From assembly GCF_005747095.1 (NCBI RefSeq), contig NZ_SWLG01000007.1, positions 62,001 to 126,000 on the forward strand: 64,000 nt of DNA, given 5' to 3'. This DNA is from Exobacillus caeni (GTDB taxonomy: Bacteria; Bacillota; Bacilli; Bacillales; Guptibacillaceae). The notes under the pieces were generated by a model. That model saw nothing but the letters and a program-made list of their open reading frames with translations. It searched no databases and was not told where the DNA came from. Shown one piece after another: positions 44,268 through 52,865 of the stretch (positions are counted from its first letter, which is position 1; each line of letters starts with the position of its first letter). The translations under genes were made by a program, and so were the position numbers.

Positions 44268-46376
44268 TTAGTTGTTTTTCTTGACTTCTACTGGCACAAG
44301 AATTGGCGAGATACCATGCTCCCCATGGCCGGCTTGAACCTGAGGCACAGTGTCTCCATCCGTATTTGCTGAGTCATCATCTTTTTTATAAAAGTCGCCC
44401 GTATCCCAGAATTCACTCGCTTGCATCCCCTGGTCTAACGCAGGGCCATCGATAACAGTGTTAAAGAAATCAGTATATCTTTCGGTAATTGTTTTTACTT
44501 CCAGCACTTCCGGCTGTTCCTTATCGTCACTCGTGTTGCTCAAATTGTTGATCGCTACTCGATAAACTGCTGCAACTCCGCCTGCAGTTTCCGGGTCATA
44601 CTTCATTTCATCTTTTCCAGTGATATACGCTTTGGCATCCTGGTCCCACAGCTTTTCATCCATCTGCTGGTAAACGGTACGTGCAGCATCGCGATACTTT
44701 TCATCCTTGGTTGCAAGGAATGCTGCCGTTAACCCTCTAATCGCTCCCAGCTGCCCCTTTAAGGAACCTTCTTCTGAAGGCCCTTCTCCAATCGTATAAC
44801 CGTCAGCAACCAGCCTGGAATCCTGCATCAACTCATCAATAATGAAATCAGCCTGTTTCTTGATAAGCTCAAGAGCCCGTTTGCCTTCTTCCGTTCCAAG
44901 CCCTTCCGCTTCTTCCGCATTTGCATACCCTACTGGCAGCCCATCGATCGCGCGCTGGAAAATACGAAGTGATTCAGTCGTATAACCGGCATTAAACGTG
45001 TCAACATAGTTGCCCTGTTCTTTTCCGTTATGCTCGGTCACAAATGATCCCACATCATCGTTGAAATGCATCGCATCGATATTTTTAAAGACGTGAAGCA
45101 AAACGTCCTTATTAACGGAATATGGGTCGGTTGCTTCCGTATCGTTCGCTTTATCCTTGTCGATGTTTTCTGCTGGAGCCGATGCATAAGGCTCTCCGTC
45201 AAACAGTGCTCGGAAAGAAGGAGCTACATTTTTGTTCTCTTCACGCTGGTCTGCCATACCGTAAAATTCAGAAGCAGGCCATAGCACGAGCCACTGATCT
45301 TTCAGCATGCTTTTGCTGTCCTTCACCTCAAGCGATTCAGCAGCAGGAACCTGTTCGTCTCCATTTTCACTCACGCTGATCTGATGCGGCAGATAAACAA
45401 GCCCATTCGAAGGGTCGTATTTACTTCCCGCTCCCGCAGCAGTCAGGGCATTTTTGTCCGGAGAATAGAACAAACCATTTCGAATATAATTCAACTTGTT
45501 CCATATTTCTTCAACCAGGATCGCACCCTGCATTCCATCAGCTGAACTAACGCCAAGAGCAATATTTTTGTCCTGGTCATCGTTAGGCGTTTCACCTGCA
45601 AGCTCTTCATCACCATCAACCGTGTGGTAACCGCCCATAAAGTCACCGGCCCACAGCGCCTGCTTCAAGAAAGTCGCGCCATAAGCTGCCGGAGTCAATA
45701 CTTTATCCATCTTCTCCCTGTCCCATCTTAGCGACTTAAAGTTGACCTGGAATTCCGGAACATAAGCGCCGTCCACGCCATCAGCGTATTGAGAGGTATC
45801 TACTTCCCCGGCATAATGGGGATCGCCATGGGAGTATTCGATGAATGTTGGATACATGTTACGGAAAATTTCTTCTTTCGGATAACCGACTGCATCTGCA
45901 AGTTTCATAAACCGTCCACTTAACACTTCATTCTTTTCCTGGCCGTTTTGCTTTGCGATCTCTTCAACAGCAGGTCCGTTTATCAAATGGAGGCCGAGTC
46001 CCGATTTCTCCACGACCTCATACATCGCTTCTTCGGAATACTCATATGCCTCAACGCCAGCAGTGTAATCGAATTTGGTTGGTGCATTCACGTTCTTTGG
46101 ATCGAGCACATCTGGATCAAGGCCCAATCCTTCTACAAGAGGTTCACCGGACAGCTCGAACTCTGCATAAGCGAACATATTGCCTGCTGTATCGAACTTA
46201 TAATCAGTAACAGGAACTGAAACTCCTGAATTCCTGGAAGCTCCCTCTGTTTGTGCCTTCTTTTCTTTATCAGATGTACCAGAGCTTGCGTCGTTTTCTG
46301 GTGTACAGCCACTGGAAACAATTAAACTTGCAGCAAGAGCAACCGATGACATCACTCTCCATGGTTTCTTTTTCAT
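44268..46376 (-). CDS. Unrecognised large lipoprotein, 702 residues
   Basis: Signal and lipobox VSSGC at residues 20-24, followed by an acidic linker. I do not recognise the family. The mature part is acidic and mixed alpha-helical; the C-terminal 300 residues (EEGKRALELIKKQADFIIDELMQDSRLVADGY, LKGQLGAIRGLTAAFLATKDEKYRDAARTVYQQM) look like paired helices as in alpha-alpha toroid or glycosidase-like scaffolds. A tail HGEHGISPILVPVEVKKNN ends it. It precedes the haem-peroxidase lipoprotein by 20 bases and both follow a Fur box, so they probably act together on the outside of the cell in an iron-limited state. Confidence 0.6.
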   Translation of the reverse strand: MKKKPWRVMSSVALAASLIVSSGCTPENDASSGTSDKEKKAQTEGASRNSGVSVPVTDYKFDTAGNMFAYAEFELSGEPLVEGLGLDPDVLDPKNVNAPTKFDYTAGVEAYEYSEEAMYEVVEKSGLGLHLINGPAVEEIAKQNGQEKNEVLSGRFMKLADAVGYPKEEIFRNMYPTFIEYSHGDPHYAGEVDTSQYADGVDGAYVPEFQVNFKSLRWDREKMDKVLTPAAYGATFLKQALWAGDFMGGYHTVDGDEELAGETPNDDQDKNIALGVSSADGMQGAILVEEIWNKLNYIRNGLFYSPDKNALTAAGAGSKYDPSNGLVYLPHQISVSENGDEQVPAAESLEVKDSKSMLKDQWLVLWPASEFYGMADQREENKNVAPSFRALFDGEPYASAPAENIDKDKANDTEATDPYSVNKDVLLHVFKNIDAMHFNDDVGSFVTEHNGKEQGNYVDTFNAGYTTESLRIFQRAIDGLPVGYANAEEAEGLGTEEGKRALELIKKQADFIIDELMQDSRLVADGYTIGEGPSEEGSLKGQLGAIRGLTAAFLATKDEKYRDAARTVYQQMDEKLWDQDAKAYITGKDEMKYDPETAGGVAAVYRVAINNLSNTSDDKEQPEVLEVKTITERYTDFFNTVIDGPALDQGMQASEFWDTGDFYKKDDDSANTDGDTVPQVQAGHGEHGISPILVPVEVKKNN

Positions 46377-46430
46377 TTTTCTCTCTCCCTATGTATCTAT
46401 TTTTTATGTAGATTTATAAATGTCTATGTG

Positions 46431-46471
46431 ATTGATAACCGTTTTCAATGATAACAATTATCACTATCAAT
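46431..46471 (-). promoter_or_regulatory. Fur box upstream of the two-lipoprotein operon
   Basis: TGATAACAATTATCA at 46449-46463 matches the 7-1-7 Fur consensus TGATAATNATTATCA at 14 of 15 positions. A further dyad, ATTGATA (46431-46437) with TATCAAT (46465-46471), surrounds it, suggesting overlapping sites. It lies 55-95 bases upstream of the ATG at 46376. Consequence: repression in iron-replete cells, induction on starvation (family knowledge). Confidence 0.82.
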
Positions 46472-46523
46472 TACAATGGTTGATTTTGCGCTAGCATATG
46501 CTATCATCTGCCAGTAAAATTTC

Positions 46524-46572
46524 AAGTAAAAGACGGTGTGCCGACCTTTTGTCGGCACACCGTCTTTTACTT
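46524..46572. repeat. Perfect 22-bp hairpin (orphan)
   Basis: AAGTAAAAGACGGTGTGCCGAC (two halves: 46524-46545) is exactly complementary to 46551-46572 with loop CTTTT. Neither strand has a long T-run after it, although both end in CTTTTACTT. No gene ends near it in the plus direction, and the upstream dinB gene already has a terminator at 46684-46720. It may be a second terminator or part of the Fur operon's leader boundary. Confidence 0.6.
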
Positions 46573-46683
46573 CCCATATATATAAGGATTCCCACACACT
46601 GGATGCCTTCGTTTCTGTCTTTTGAATCCCCTCTTGCGCAGCTCTTTTCTCCTAACATATCTGCCTTTCGTTTTTTTTTTCAG

Positions 46684-46720
46684 AAAAAAAAGAGAACCAT
46701 GGATGATCACATGATTCTCA
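46684..46720 (-). terminator. Terminator of dinB-like gene 1
   Basis: On the reverse strand GAGAATCATG pairs with CATGGTTCTC (one G-T) and TTTTTTTT follows. It lies directly after the stop at 46730. Confidence 0.85.
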
Positions 46721-46729
46721 TACTACTTC

Positions 46730-47224
46730 CTATTGCTTTTGCGCTATCTTTTCCTTAATCTCTTTAATCTGCTCAAGGTGCCTTTTTTCATGTAGGCCGA
46801 TAAACGGAATCCATTGTTTTAAACTCAGTGCTCCAAAAGCAGGATGTGGCATTGACTTTTGTTCAAGCTGTTCTTCATCCGCTTCATCAACTACTCTATT
46901 AAGAGCAGCTCGAGACTCAGCAAGCTTTGCTTTTATTTCTGCAAGTGTCTGGTACTTATCAGAAGGAGTAACATATGGCGGTGCGCTTACTTTTTTCGTT
47001 CGGTTCACTGATAGATGGATCGGCTTATCTTCCACAGCGACACTCTCTTCACTTGCCAGTTCTTTTGAAATCGATTTTGTAATAACCTGTTCTAGTAAAT
47101 ACAGATGCTCCAGCACTTGTATAATCGACCAGCTGTTTTCGTCTTCTTTTTTATTAAGCTGGTCGTCTGATAAATCACTGACATATTGCAAAAGCTCTTC
47201 ACGGATAGTCTCATTTTCCTGCAT
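46730..47224 (-). CDS. DinB-family protein (first)
   Basis: Protein of 164 residues from ATG 47224 (AAGGAGGG ahead; a TTG two codons earlier is too close to it). DinB four-helix pattern: LLQYVSDLSDDQLNKKEDENSWSIIQVLEHLYLLE with the first metal histidine, and FIGLHEKRHLEQIKEI with H-x3-H at the end. The metal triad of DinB proteins appears complete. Such proteins are often thiol (bacillithiol) dependent transferases; substrate unknown. Confidence 0.85.
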   Translation of the reverse strand: MQENETIREELLQYVSDLSDDQLNKKEDENSWSIIQVLEHLYLLEQVITKSISKELASEESVAVEDKPIHLSVNRTKKVSAPPYVTPSDKYQTLAEIKAKLAESRAALNRVVDEADEEQLEQKSMPHPAFGALSLKQWIPFIGLHEKRHLEQIKEIKEKIAQKQ

Positions 47225-47415
47225 ATTCAAAACCCTCCTTAAAAAATAACCTGCACCAACAGCAACCTTTGATCTGGAAAAACCGCATTGCAGCTGCCTT
47301 GATCGCTTTTCTAATCATCGGCTTTTCCCTGGCATGAGCAGTTTCCACAATATTTCTCCTTTCATCTAATTCGACGATACTGGAGTTATTCCTTGTTATT
47401 TTCTCTAATTCAAAC

Positions 47416-47440
47416 ACAAAAACCCGGGTTCCACCGAGTC
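47416..47440 (-). terminator. Terminator of EamA gene
   Basis: On the reverse strand ACTCGG (47439-47434) pairs with CCGGGT (47427-47422), followed by TTTTTGTG, 23 bases after the stop. Confidence 0.65.
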
Positions 47441-47461
47441 TATTAGACCAGGATCATATTG

Positions 47462-48379
47462 TCACAAAGAGGATTCCTGTGACACGGTTTTTTTCTTTTT
47501 TCTCGCTTTAGCTGGTTCCTGGACCAAAACGACAGCTGTAATGACCAGGACGATTCCAATGTATTGCCAGAAAACTAACTTTTCGTTAAAAACTAGGAAA
47601 CTGATAAGGGAAGCAACAACTGGTTCGACCGTTGCGATAATGGACGCCCGGCTCGTTTCCACATAAGTTAATCCCTTCGTATATAGAATGTAAGCAAGCA
47701 TCGTCGAAAGAAAGCCGAGCCCTAAGACATAAAACCACACTTTGCCGTGTAAAAACAGCGGTACAAACGAGCTTAACCCGCTGAACGGAGCTACGGCGAT
47801 CGCAGCGAAAACAAACGTATATACTGCAACTGTTAAAGAATCATATTTCCTGAGCGCGAATTTACCAAAAATGCTGTACAGCGCGTAGAAAAACCCGGAG
47901 CCAATCCCAAGCAGGAATCCGTAAAGAGTGATCGTTTCTCCTCCGATCGGAAAAACCCCGATGACAAGCGCGCACCCGGTTAGCGTTGTAAACAATGCGA
48001 ACAGTTTCCGCGCAGTAAGCTTTTCCTGAAACAACAATCTAGAAAGCACTGTTACAAACGCTGGTGCAGTATAAAGCAAAATCGCCGCGATAGATATACT
48101 CGTTTCCTCGATCGCAGTGAACAAACACCAGTTGAAGAAAACGATGCTGATAATGCCAGTACCTACAAAATACTTGCTGTCGGCTAATTTTATTTTTAGT
48201 AGTTTACGATTTTTCATTAGCGTGTAGAGCACTAGAAAAAATGTGGCGGACAATGCCCTGATCGCAACAACCTGGACAGGGGTAAATCCAAGTCCATACA
48301 GGTAAGTTACAAAAAGTCCGATAATTCCCCAGAGGGAAGCTCCAAGCGCAATGAAAAGATAGGCGATTTTCTTATCCAT
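47462..48379 (-). CDS. DMT/EamA-family transporter
   Basis: Protein of 305 residues with ten membrane helices in two repeated halves. EamA features: LFIALGASLWGIIGLFVTYLYGLGFTPVQVVAIRALSATFFL in half one and GLGFLSTMLAYILYTKGLTYVETSRASIIATVEPVVASLISFLVFNEKLVFWQYIGIVLVI in half two. It exports or imports small metabolites; substrate not readable. C-terminus is basic. Monocistronic with terminator. Confidence 0.88.
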   Translation of the reverse strand: MDKKIAYLFIALGASLWGIIGLFVTYLYGLGFTPVQVVAIRALSATFFLVLYTLMKNRKLLKIKLADSKYFVGTGIISIVFFNWCLFTAIEETSISIAAILLYTAPAFVTVLSRLLFQEKLTARKLFALFTTLTGCALVIGVFPIGGETITLYGFLLGIGSGFFYALYSIFGKFALRKYDSLTVAVYTFVFAAIAVAPFSGLSSFVPLFLHGKVWFYVLGLGFLSTMLAYILYTKGLTYVETSRASIIATVEPVVASLISFLVFNEKLVFWQYIGIVLVITAVVLVQEPAKARKKKKTVSQESSL

Positions 48380-48592
48380 GATCGTTCTCCTGTTACTTTT
48401 GTTGAGCCAATAATAACAAAAACCTATTGATTTGTGTCTAAATACGAATAACTCAATTATATTAAATTTCTTTCCCAGTTAGTTCTTTTAGGTATTTTTT
48501 ACTAAAAACATCGAAGATTCACTTTATTTCTCTAATTTTTTTGAGGATAATTAACTAGAAATCAAAATATCTTGTAAAAAGGGGGTGACTCT

Positions 48593-49033
48593 ATGTTTGA
48601 GCATCTTGGCATTTCTTTTGTCTGGTTGTTAGTGGCTTATACTGCTGTAACTGTAGTCGGCATTATTCACATGTACATCTTCCATATTTACTTCGGTGTG
48701 CCAAATGCAAAGCAGGCAGGAACAAGCTACTTAAAATCGCCTGCGTATGTAAAAACGATTCCCTACCAGGCACTTTACAATGTTGTTTTGTTCCCTGTGT
48801 TCCTGTGGTTCTACAGCCTTGGTGTGGAGACAGATAATTTGAAGGAGCTCATGTTTTATACCGTCATACAATGGACTGCAATGTCGATCATTCTCGATTA
48901 CGTAGGCTGGGTGTTGATTCCTCATCCTTTCCGCTTTACCATAAAAGAGTTCTATGTCGATTACCAGCCCTGGATTTCACTGATTTACCTCGCTATATTT
49001 GTAAGCCATTATATCGCAGGCTTCTTTATTTAA
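48593..49033 (+). CDS. Membrane protein of unknown function, 146 residues
   Basis: Four membrane segments (about 10-30, 55-75, 85-105, 125-143), with aromatic-rich loops (HMYIFHIYFGVPNAKQAGTSY, HPFRFTIKEFYVDYQPWI). The family is not recognised. AAGGGGGTGACTCT precedes the ATG. It is 22 bases upstream of a CPBP protease gene, so the two are likely one operon. Confidence 0.65.
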   Translation: MFEHLGISFVWLLVAYTAVTVVGIIHMYIFHIYFGVPNAKQAGTSYLKSPAYVKTIPYQALYNVVLFPVFLWFYSLGVETDNLKELMFYTVIQWTAMSIILDYVGWVLIPHPFRFTIKEFYVDYQPWISLIYLAIFVSHYIAGFFI

Positions 49034-49055
49034 ATAGTGTGACAGGAGATTACAA

Positions 49056-49697
49056 ATGAATAATCCTTATGAAAAACAGCCTTTTCTTGAAATGATTGTA
49101 CTAGTTGTATTAATGCTACTGACTGCCCTCTTCCTTCCACAATTTAAAATCATCATCTCACTGGTGCCGATCATTTACGTTTTGGTAGAAAGGCGAGTTA
49201 GAAACCGTTCACAGAGCAGCATTGGATTTAAGCGAAAGGAAACTGTGGAAGATTTTAAGGAAACCTGGCTCTGGGTGCTTCTTGTTGGGGTCATCTTACA
49301 GGTTACATATTTTTTAGTTTTTAAAAACTTCTTTCCCGAAGTCTTTGCAAAGATCAACGGGCGGGTAACTATTTTAGCAGCTTTTGACGGCAAGCTTCTT
49401 TTCAGCTTGTTAGTACTGGCGTTTGGAGAAGAAATTGTATTCAGGGGACTGGTGCAAAAACGCCTCGGCTGGGTGATGAAACCCGCGTTCGCTATTCTTT
49501 TAACTTCACTGTTATTTACCGTCATGCATTATTCCACAGGACCAGCCAGCACTGTATTAATAGACTTAGCGACCGTGTTCATCGACAGCACTCTCTTCGG
49601 AATAATTTTTTATAAAACGAATAATGTGTATCTCTCTTGGATCGCCCACTTTCTGGCAAACGCCACAGCCTCTTGTTTGTTAATTAATTTTGTTTAA
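49056..49697 (+). CDS. CPBP-family intramembrane metalloprotease
   Basis: Protein of 213 residues with about six membrane helices. Abi/CPBP motifs: GEEIVFRGLVQKRLG (E125-E126, R130), then MHYS with H158 and SWIAHFLANAT with a further histidine. These residues build the metal site. Bacterial members cleave membrane proteins or take part in bacteriocin immunity. Co-expressed with the small membrane protein before it; the target is unknown. Confidence 0.87.
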   Translation: MNNPYEKQPFLEMIVLVVLMLLTALFLPQFKIIISLVPIIYVLVERRVRNRSQSSIGFKRKETVEDFKETWLWVLLVGVILQVTYFLVFKNFFPEVFAKINGRVTILAAFDGKLLFSLLVLAFGEEIVFRGLVQKRLGWVMKPAFAILLTSLLFTVMHYSTGPASTVLIDLATVFIDSTLFGIIFYKTNNVYLSWIAHFLANATASCLLINFV

Positions 49698-49702
49698 AAA
49701 AA

Positions 49703-49755
49703 TGAAAGCTGACCCGAACGGTGACTTATACCTTTCTCCGAGTCAGCTTTTTACT
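49703..49755. terminator. Bidirectional terminator between CPBP and small gene
   Basis: AAAGCTGAC (49706-49714) pairs with GTCAGCTTT (49742-49750). On the plus strand TTTTTACTTT follows; on the minus strand TTTCATTTTTTT. Confidence 0.8.
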
Positions 49756-49761
49756 TTCCTT

Positions 49762-49935
49762 TCAGGCCTTGCTTTTGATTAGCAAAAATAATATAACGAC
49801 CATGATTAGAAAATTTGATATTTGAAACATTCCAGAAAGATCGTTGTGATGGAATATTGCCTGCACAGGCCCGAATTGATACAAAAGAAAACCCAGGATC
49901 AACGAACCTATAACAGCCATGAATGTGTATAGCAT
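49762..49935 (-). CDS. Small membrane protein, 57 residues
   Basis: Open frame from ATG 49935 with an excellent AGGGAGGAG 4 bases ahead, ending in TGA at 49764-49762. Two hydrophobic stretches (LYTFMAVIGSLILGFLLYQF and NFLIMVVILFLLI) separated by a short loop with HHND. It begins 10 bases after the DinB gene on the same strand, so it is probably co-transcribed and translated. Not recognised. It shares a terminator with the convergent CPBP gene. Confidence 0.7.
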   Translation of the reverse strand: MLYTFMAVIGSLILGFLLYQFGPVQAIFHHNDLSGMFQISNFLIMVVILFLLIKSKA

Positions 49936-49945
49936 AAACTCCTCC

Positions 49946-50422
49946 CTAAAATTCTTTAAAAATCAAATCGCTTGAAACGGGCTTTTTATCTATCTCCCTT
50001 GCCCAAACCGATAGCTGCCCAATATGATGTATTTCATGGGTGATGATATGGCGCATGATCTTGCCGTATGTAAAAGTATAAGAACCACCGTTTCTCCGCT
50101 TCATCTGAAACGTCTTCTCTTCCATTTCTTCATTCCAGCTTCTTAGGAATTCCTCTGTCTGGCTTTTCGTTTCTGTTGAGAATGCCATTACTTCCTCAAG
50201 AGAAGATATCCTTTGCACATCTTTTACAATAACAGGTGTCCCCTGCATCTGGTTAATCCAGATTTGTTCGCAGTCTGCCACATGGAATAACGTTTTCAGG
50301 ATACTGCCTGATCCTCCCGTCCGTTGCTTCACCAGCTCTTCTCCGGGAATTTCTTTGCACCATTCGAACCATTCCTCCCTCACTTGCCAGTTATATCGGA
50401 ACATCTCGACCATTTCATTCAT
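49946..50422 (-). CDS. DinB-family protein (second)
   Basis: Protein of 158 residues: FRYNWQVREEWFEWCKEIPGEELVKQ at the start, the metal histidine in LFHVADCEQIWI and the HxxxH pair in THEIHHIGQLSVWARE near residue 135. This is a complete DinB/YfiT-type metal site. Distinct from the DinB protein at 46730 by sequence. Followed 10 bases later by a small membrane protein gene. Confidence 0.87.
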   Translation of the reverse strand: MNEMVEMFRYNWQVREEWFEWCKEIPGEELVKQRTGGSGSILKTLFHVADCEQIWINQMQGTPVIVKDVQRISSLEEVMAFSTETKSQTEEFLRSWNEEMEEKTFQMKRRNGGSYTFTYGKIMRHIITHEIHHIGQLSVWAREIDKKPVSSDLIFKEF

Positions 50423-50463
50423 TCCTCTCTCATATCATTCACTTTTTGGCTCTTTTGTTGGCG

Positions 50464-50540
50464 TTTACTTTCAACTTTTGCTGATTTATTTTCAACTTTG
50501 CTAGAATACTTTCAACCTACCAGGTATCGACTTTTAAACT
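50464..50540. repeat. Short 21-bp periodic array, family 5 (TTTCAAC units)
   Basis: TTTCAAC recurs at 50469, 50490 and 50510 (steps 21 and 20), then a degraded TTTTAAAC near 50533. Unit about TTTACTTTCAACTTTTGCTGA. Weaker than the other arrays and in a divergent promoter region between dinB and marR genes. Confidence 0.5.
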
Positions 50541-50609
50541 ACTTTATCAGATTACCTTATAATGGTCCTCTTTTCATCAGCATTCACATTTTTTGTCAAA
50601 ATTCATTTG

Positions 50610-50653
50610 TTGACATAGATTATTTCATAACTTAATATTTAACTTGTTTAAAT
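50610..50653 (+). promoter_or_regulatory. Sigma-A promoter and MarR-type operator
   Basis: TTGACA (50610-50615), 17 bp and TAATAT (50633-50638) form a promoter. ATTTAACTTGTTTAAAT (50637-50653) is a palindrome with 6-bp arms over the -10 and start, a usual MarR operator form; similar TTTAAAC/GTTTAAC sequences recur at about 51146-51158 between marR and the transporter gene. Autorepression is inferred. Confidence 0.5.
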
Positions 50654-50684
50654 AATTTTCAATAAGCAAAAAAGGAGGATCAGA

Positions 50685-51104
50685 TTGGAGCATTATTTTG
50701 AAAGGCTTCAGGAAGCTCACAAAATTATTTTCAGGAAACTAAAGAACGAATTTGATCATAGAAATCTTGGTTTAACGGATACACAATTTTATATCCTCTT
50801 TTCCCTTGCTGAAAAAGGAAGCTATACTGTATCAGACCTGGCTGAAAAACTCGGCGTAAAGCCAAGTGCCGTAACCGTCATGATCGACCGCCTTTTGAAG
50901 AGTGACCTGGTTAAACGTCGAAGAGATGCAGGTGACAGAAGGGTTGTTCTTATCGAAATCTCCGATGAGGGAAATGTGTTACTGGAAAAAGTAAAAGCTG
51001 AAAGAAAGCAAGTGATCAAACAGTTTTTCGGACATCTAACCCCTGAAGAATTAGAATCCCTTGTGGCGATTTATGAAAAGTTGGCCAATACCGTTCACAA
51101 ATAA
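50685..51104 (+). CDS. MarR-family transcriptional regulator
   Basis: Protein of 139 residues, TTG start with AAAGGAGG ahead. The winged helix is clear: LGLTDTQFYILFSLAEKGSYTVSDLAEKLGVKPSAVTVMIDRLLKSDLVKRRRDAGDRRVVLIEISDEG. MarR proteins act as dimers that repress a neighbouring gene until a ligand releases them. It is 85 bases before an EmrB/QacA-type exporter, the arrangement of B. subtilis yusO-yusP, so it likely controls that pump. Confidence 0.92.
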   Translation: MEHYFERLQEAHKIIFRKLKNEFDHRNLGLTDTQFYILFSLAEKGSYTVSDLAEKLGVKPSAVTVMIDRLLKSDLVKRRRDAGDRRVVLIEISDEGNVLLEKVKAERKQVIKQFFGHLTPEELESLVAIYEKLANTVHK

Positions 51105-51189
51105 GAAACGAAGTCTATTGGCCATTTCTTTAAACAGTTTAACTATTAAAACATTAAAACAATTTTTATAGGTTTAGAAAAAGGAGAAG

Positions 51190-52806
51190 ATGAGTGTGAA
51201 GGAGCAACAACAAAGGGGCATTAACACCAGGATGGTCCTTACCGGATTGATCATTGGAATGTTCTTCAGCGCTTTAGAGCAGACGGTTGTCGGAACGGCG
51301 ATGCCGACCATCATCGCTGAGTTGAATGGCTTTTCAATCTTTGCATGGGTAACGACAGCTTATTTGATCACGTCCACTACGGTAACGCCGATCGTCGGGA
51401 AGCTTTCTGATCAATACGGCAGACGTTTCCTATACTTACTCGGCGTATTGATTTTCATTGTTGGATCGGGCTTATGCGCCACTGCAAACTCTATGGAACA
51501 GCTTGTCATTTACCGTGCGCTTCAGGGGATCGGCGGAGGCATGATCATGCCGCTGTCCCAAACGATCATCGGGGACATTTTCACTGCAGAACAACGCGCA
51601 AAATGGCAGGGCGTGTTCGGTGCCCTCTTCGGACTTAGTTCTGTTATCGGCCCTTTTATCGGCGGCTTTATTGTTGACAGCATCAGCTGGCACTGGATTT
51701 TCTTAATCAACGTTCCGTTCGGTTTGCTTTCAGCTCTTTTGATTTTTACCGGCTTAAAGCATGAAATCGTTCGAACACAGGATAAAGCAAACATTGATTA
51801 TTTAGGGATATTCACCCTGGTCCCGGCACTTGTGATGCTGTTGATCGGCCTGAACTTTGCGGGAGATAAATTCGAATGGGTATCTTCGACCAGCTTTTTG
51901 TTATTCGGAGGTTTCGCGGTCTTTTTAGTTCTATTTTTACTCGTGGAAAGAAAGGCTGCAGAACCGATCTTAGACTTAAGTTTGTTTAAAAACCGCATCT
52001 TCGCGACAACAAACGCGTTAGGATTTTTGCTTGGCCTAGGAATGTTCGGAGCGATTATGTTCGTACCGATGTTCATGCAGGGGATACTCGGAGTTACACC
52101 GACACAGGCCGGTTCCACTATGACACCGATGATGATCGCTTTGATCGTCGCAAGTGTGATCGGCGGAAGGCTGCTGTTGAAATTCCGGTTCAGAACTGTG
52201 TTGACAGCAGGTATGTTGATCGCAGTACTTGGCTTCTACCTGATGAGCACGATGGGCATTGATTCAAATGAAATGACAGCCTACTTCTATATGGTTGTAC
52301 TCGGTCTTGGCATGGGTCTTGTGATGCCTACCTTAATGATCGCGGTCCAAAATGAATTCCCGAAACATAGACTTGGTACGGTCACTTCAGCCTCTACCTT
52401 CTTCCGCTCGATCGGAGGAACGATGGGTATTACGATCTTGAATTCTGTCATGAACCAGACGCTTCAAAGCAACATGGCAGATGTTACATCCTCGGAAAAA
52501 AACCCAGCAGCTGCAGCAGTGTTAAAGGAGATCGGGAGTAAAACCGATTCTTTATTTGGAATTCTCGTTAATCCCGGGCTGCTGCCAGTTCCAGAGGAAG
52601 TCAGGAAGAATGTTGTTCATGCTATCCAAACTGCATGGTCACAGTCGTTTACAACTACATTTTTAACAGGGTTGATCTTTATTGCACTCGGAATCGGCGT
52701 TGCATTGTCCGTTGGAAACGGAAAAATCAAACGTGATAAAGATTTGAAAAAGGAACAGGAAGAAGAACCAGAAGTACCTGAGTTAAAGCCGCTATTGAAT
52801 GAATAA
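51190..52806 (+). CDS. DHA2-family MFS multidrug exporter
   Basis: Protein of 538 residues with 14 membrane helices. Motifs of the EmrB/QacA group: LEQTVVGTAMPTIIAEL in helix 1, GKLSDQYGRRFLYLLGV (motif A) and ALQGIGGGMIMPLSQTIIGD (motif B/C), and a C-terminal acidic tail (EEEPEVPELKPLL). Proton-driven export of lipophilic toxic compounds through the membrane. Downstream of the marR gene with which it probably forms one transcript; own strong terminator. Confidence 0.93.
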   Translation: MSVKEQQQRGINTRMVLTGLIIGMFFSALEQTVVGTAMPTIIAELNGFSIFAWVTTAYLITSTTVTPIVGKLSDQYGRRFLYLLGVLIFIVGSGLCATANSMEQLVIYRALQGIGGGMIMPLSQTIIGDIFTAEQRAKWQGVFGALFGLSSVIGPFIGGFIVDSISWHWIFLINVPFGLLSALLIFTGLKHEIVRTQDKANIDYLGIFTLVPALVMLLIGLNFAGDKFEWVSSTSFLLFGGFAVFLVLFLLVERKAAEPILDLSLFKNRIFATTNALGFLLGLGMFGAIMFVPMFMQGILGVTPTQAGSTMTPMMIALIVASVIGGRLLLKFRFRTVLTAGMLIAVLGFYLMSTMGIDSNEMTAYFYMVVLGLGMGLVMPTLMIAVQNEFPKHRLGTVTSASTFFRSIGGTMGITILNSVMNQTLQSNMADVTSSEKNPAAAAVLKEIGSKTDSLFGILVNPGLLPVPEEVRKNVVHAIQTAWSQSFTTTFLTGLIFIALGIGVALSVGNGKIKRDKDLKKEQEEEPEVPELKPLLNE

Positions 52807-52814
52807 ATAACACA

Positions 52815-52860
52815 TGAAACGGCATGAACACTGTGAGCAGTGTTCATGCCGTGTTTTAAT
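52815..52860 (+). terminator. Terminator of MFS exporter
   Basis: ACGGCATGAACACT (52819-52832) pairs perfectly with AGTGTTCATGCCGT (52839-52852) and is followed by GTTTTAATTTG. Confidence 0.85.
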
Positions 52861-52865
52861 TTGTA

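Noticed and set aside
47211-47417. 68-codon reverse frame upstream of dinB
   Set aside because: GTG start lies in the EamA terminator, there is no ribosome site, and the end contains the dinB ribosome site.
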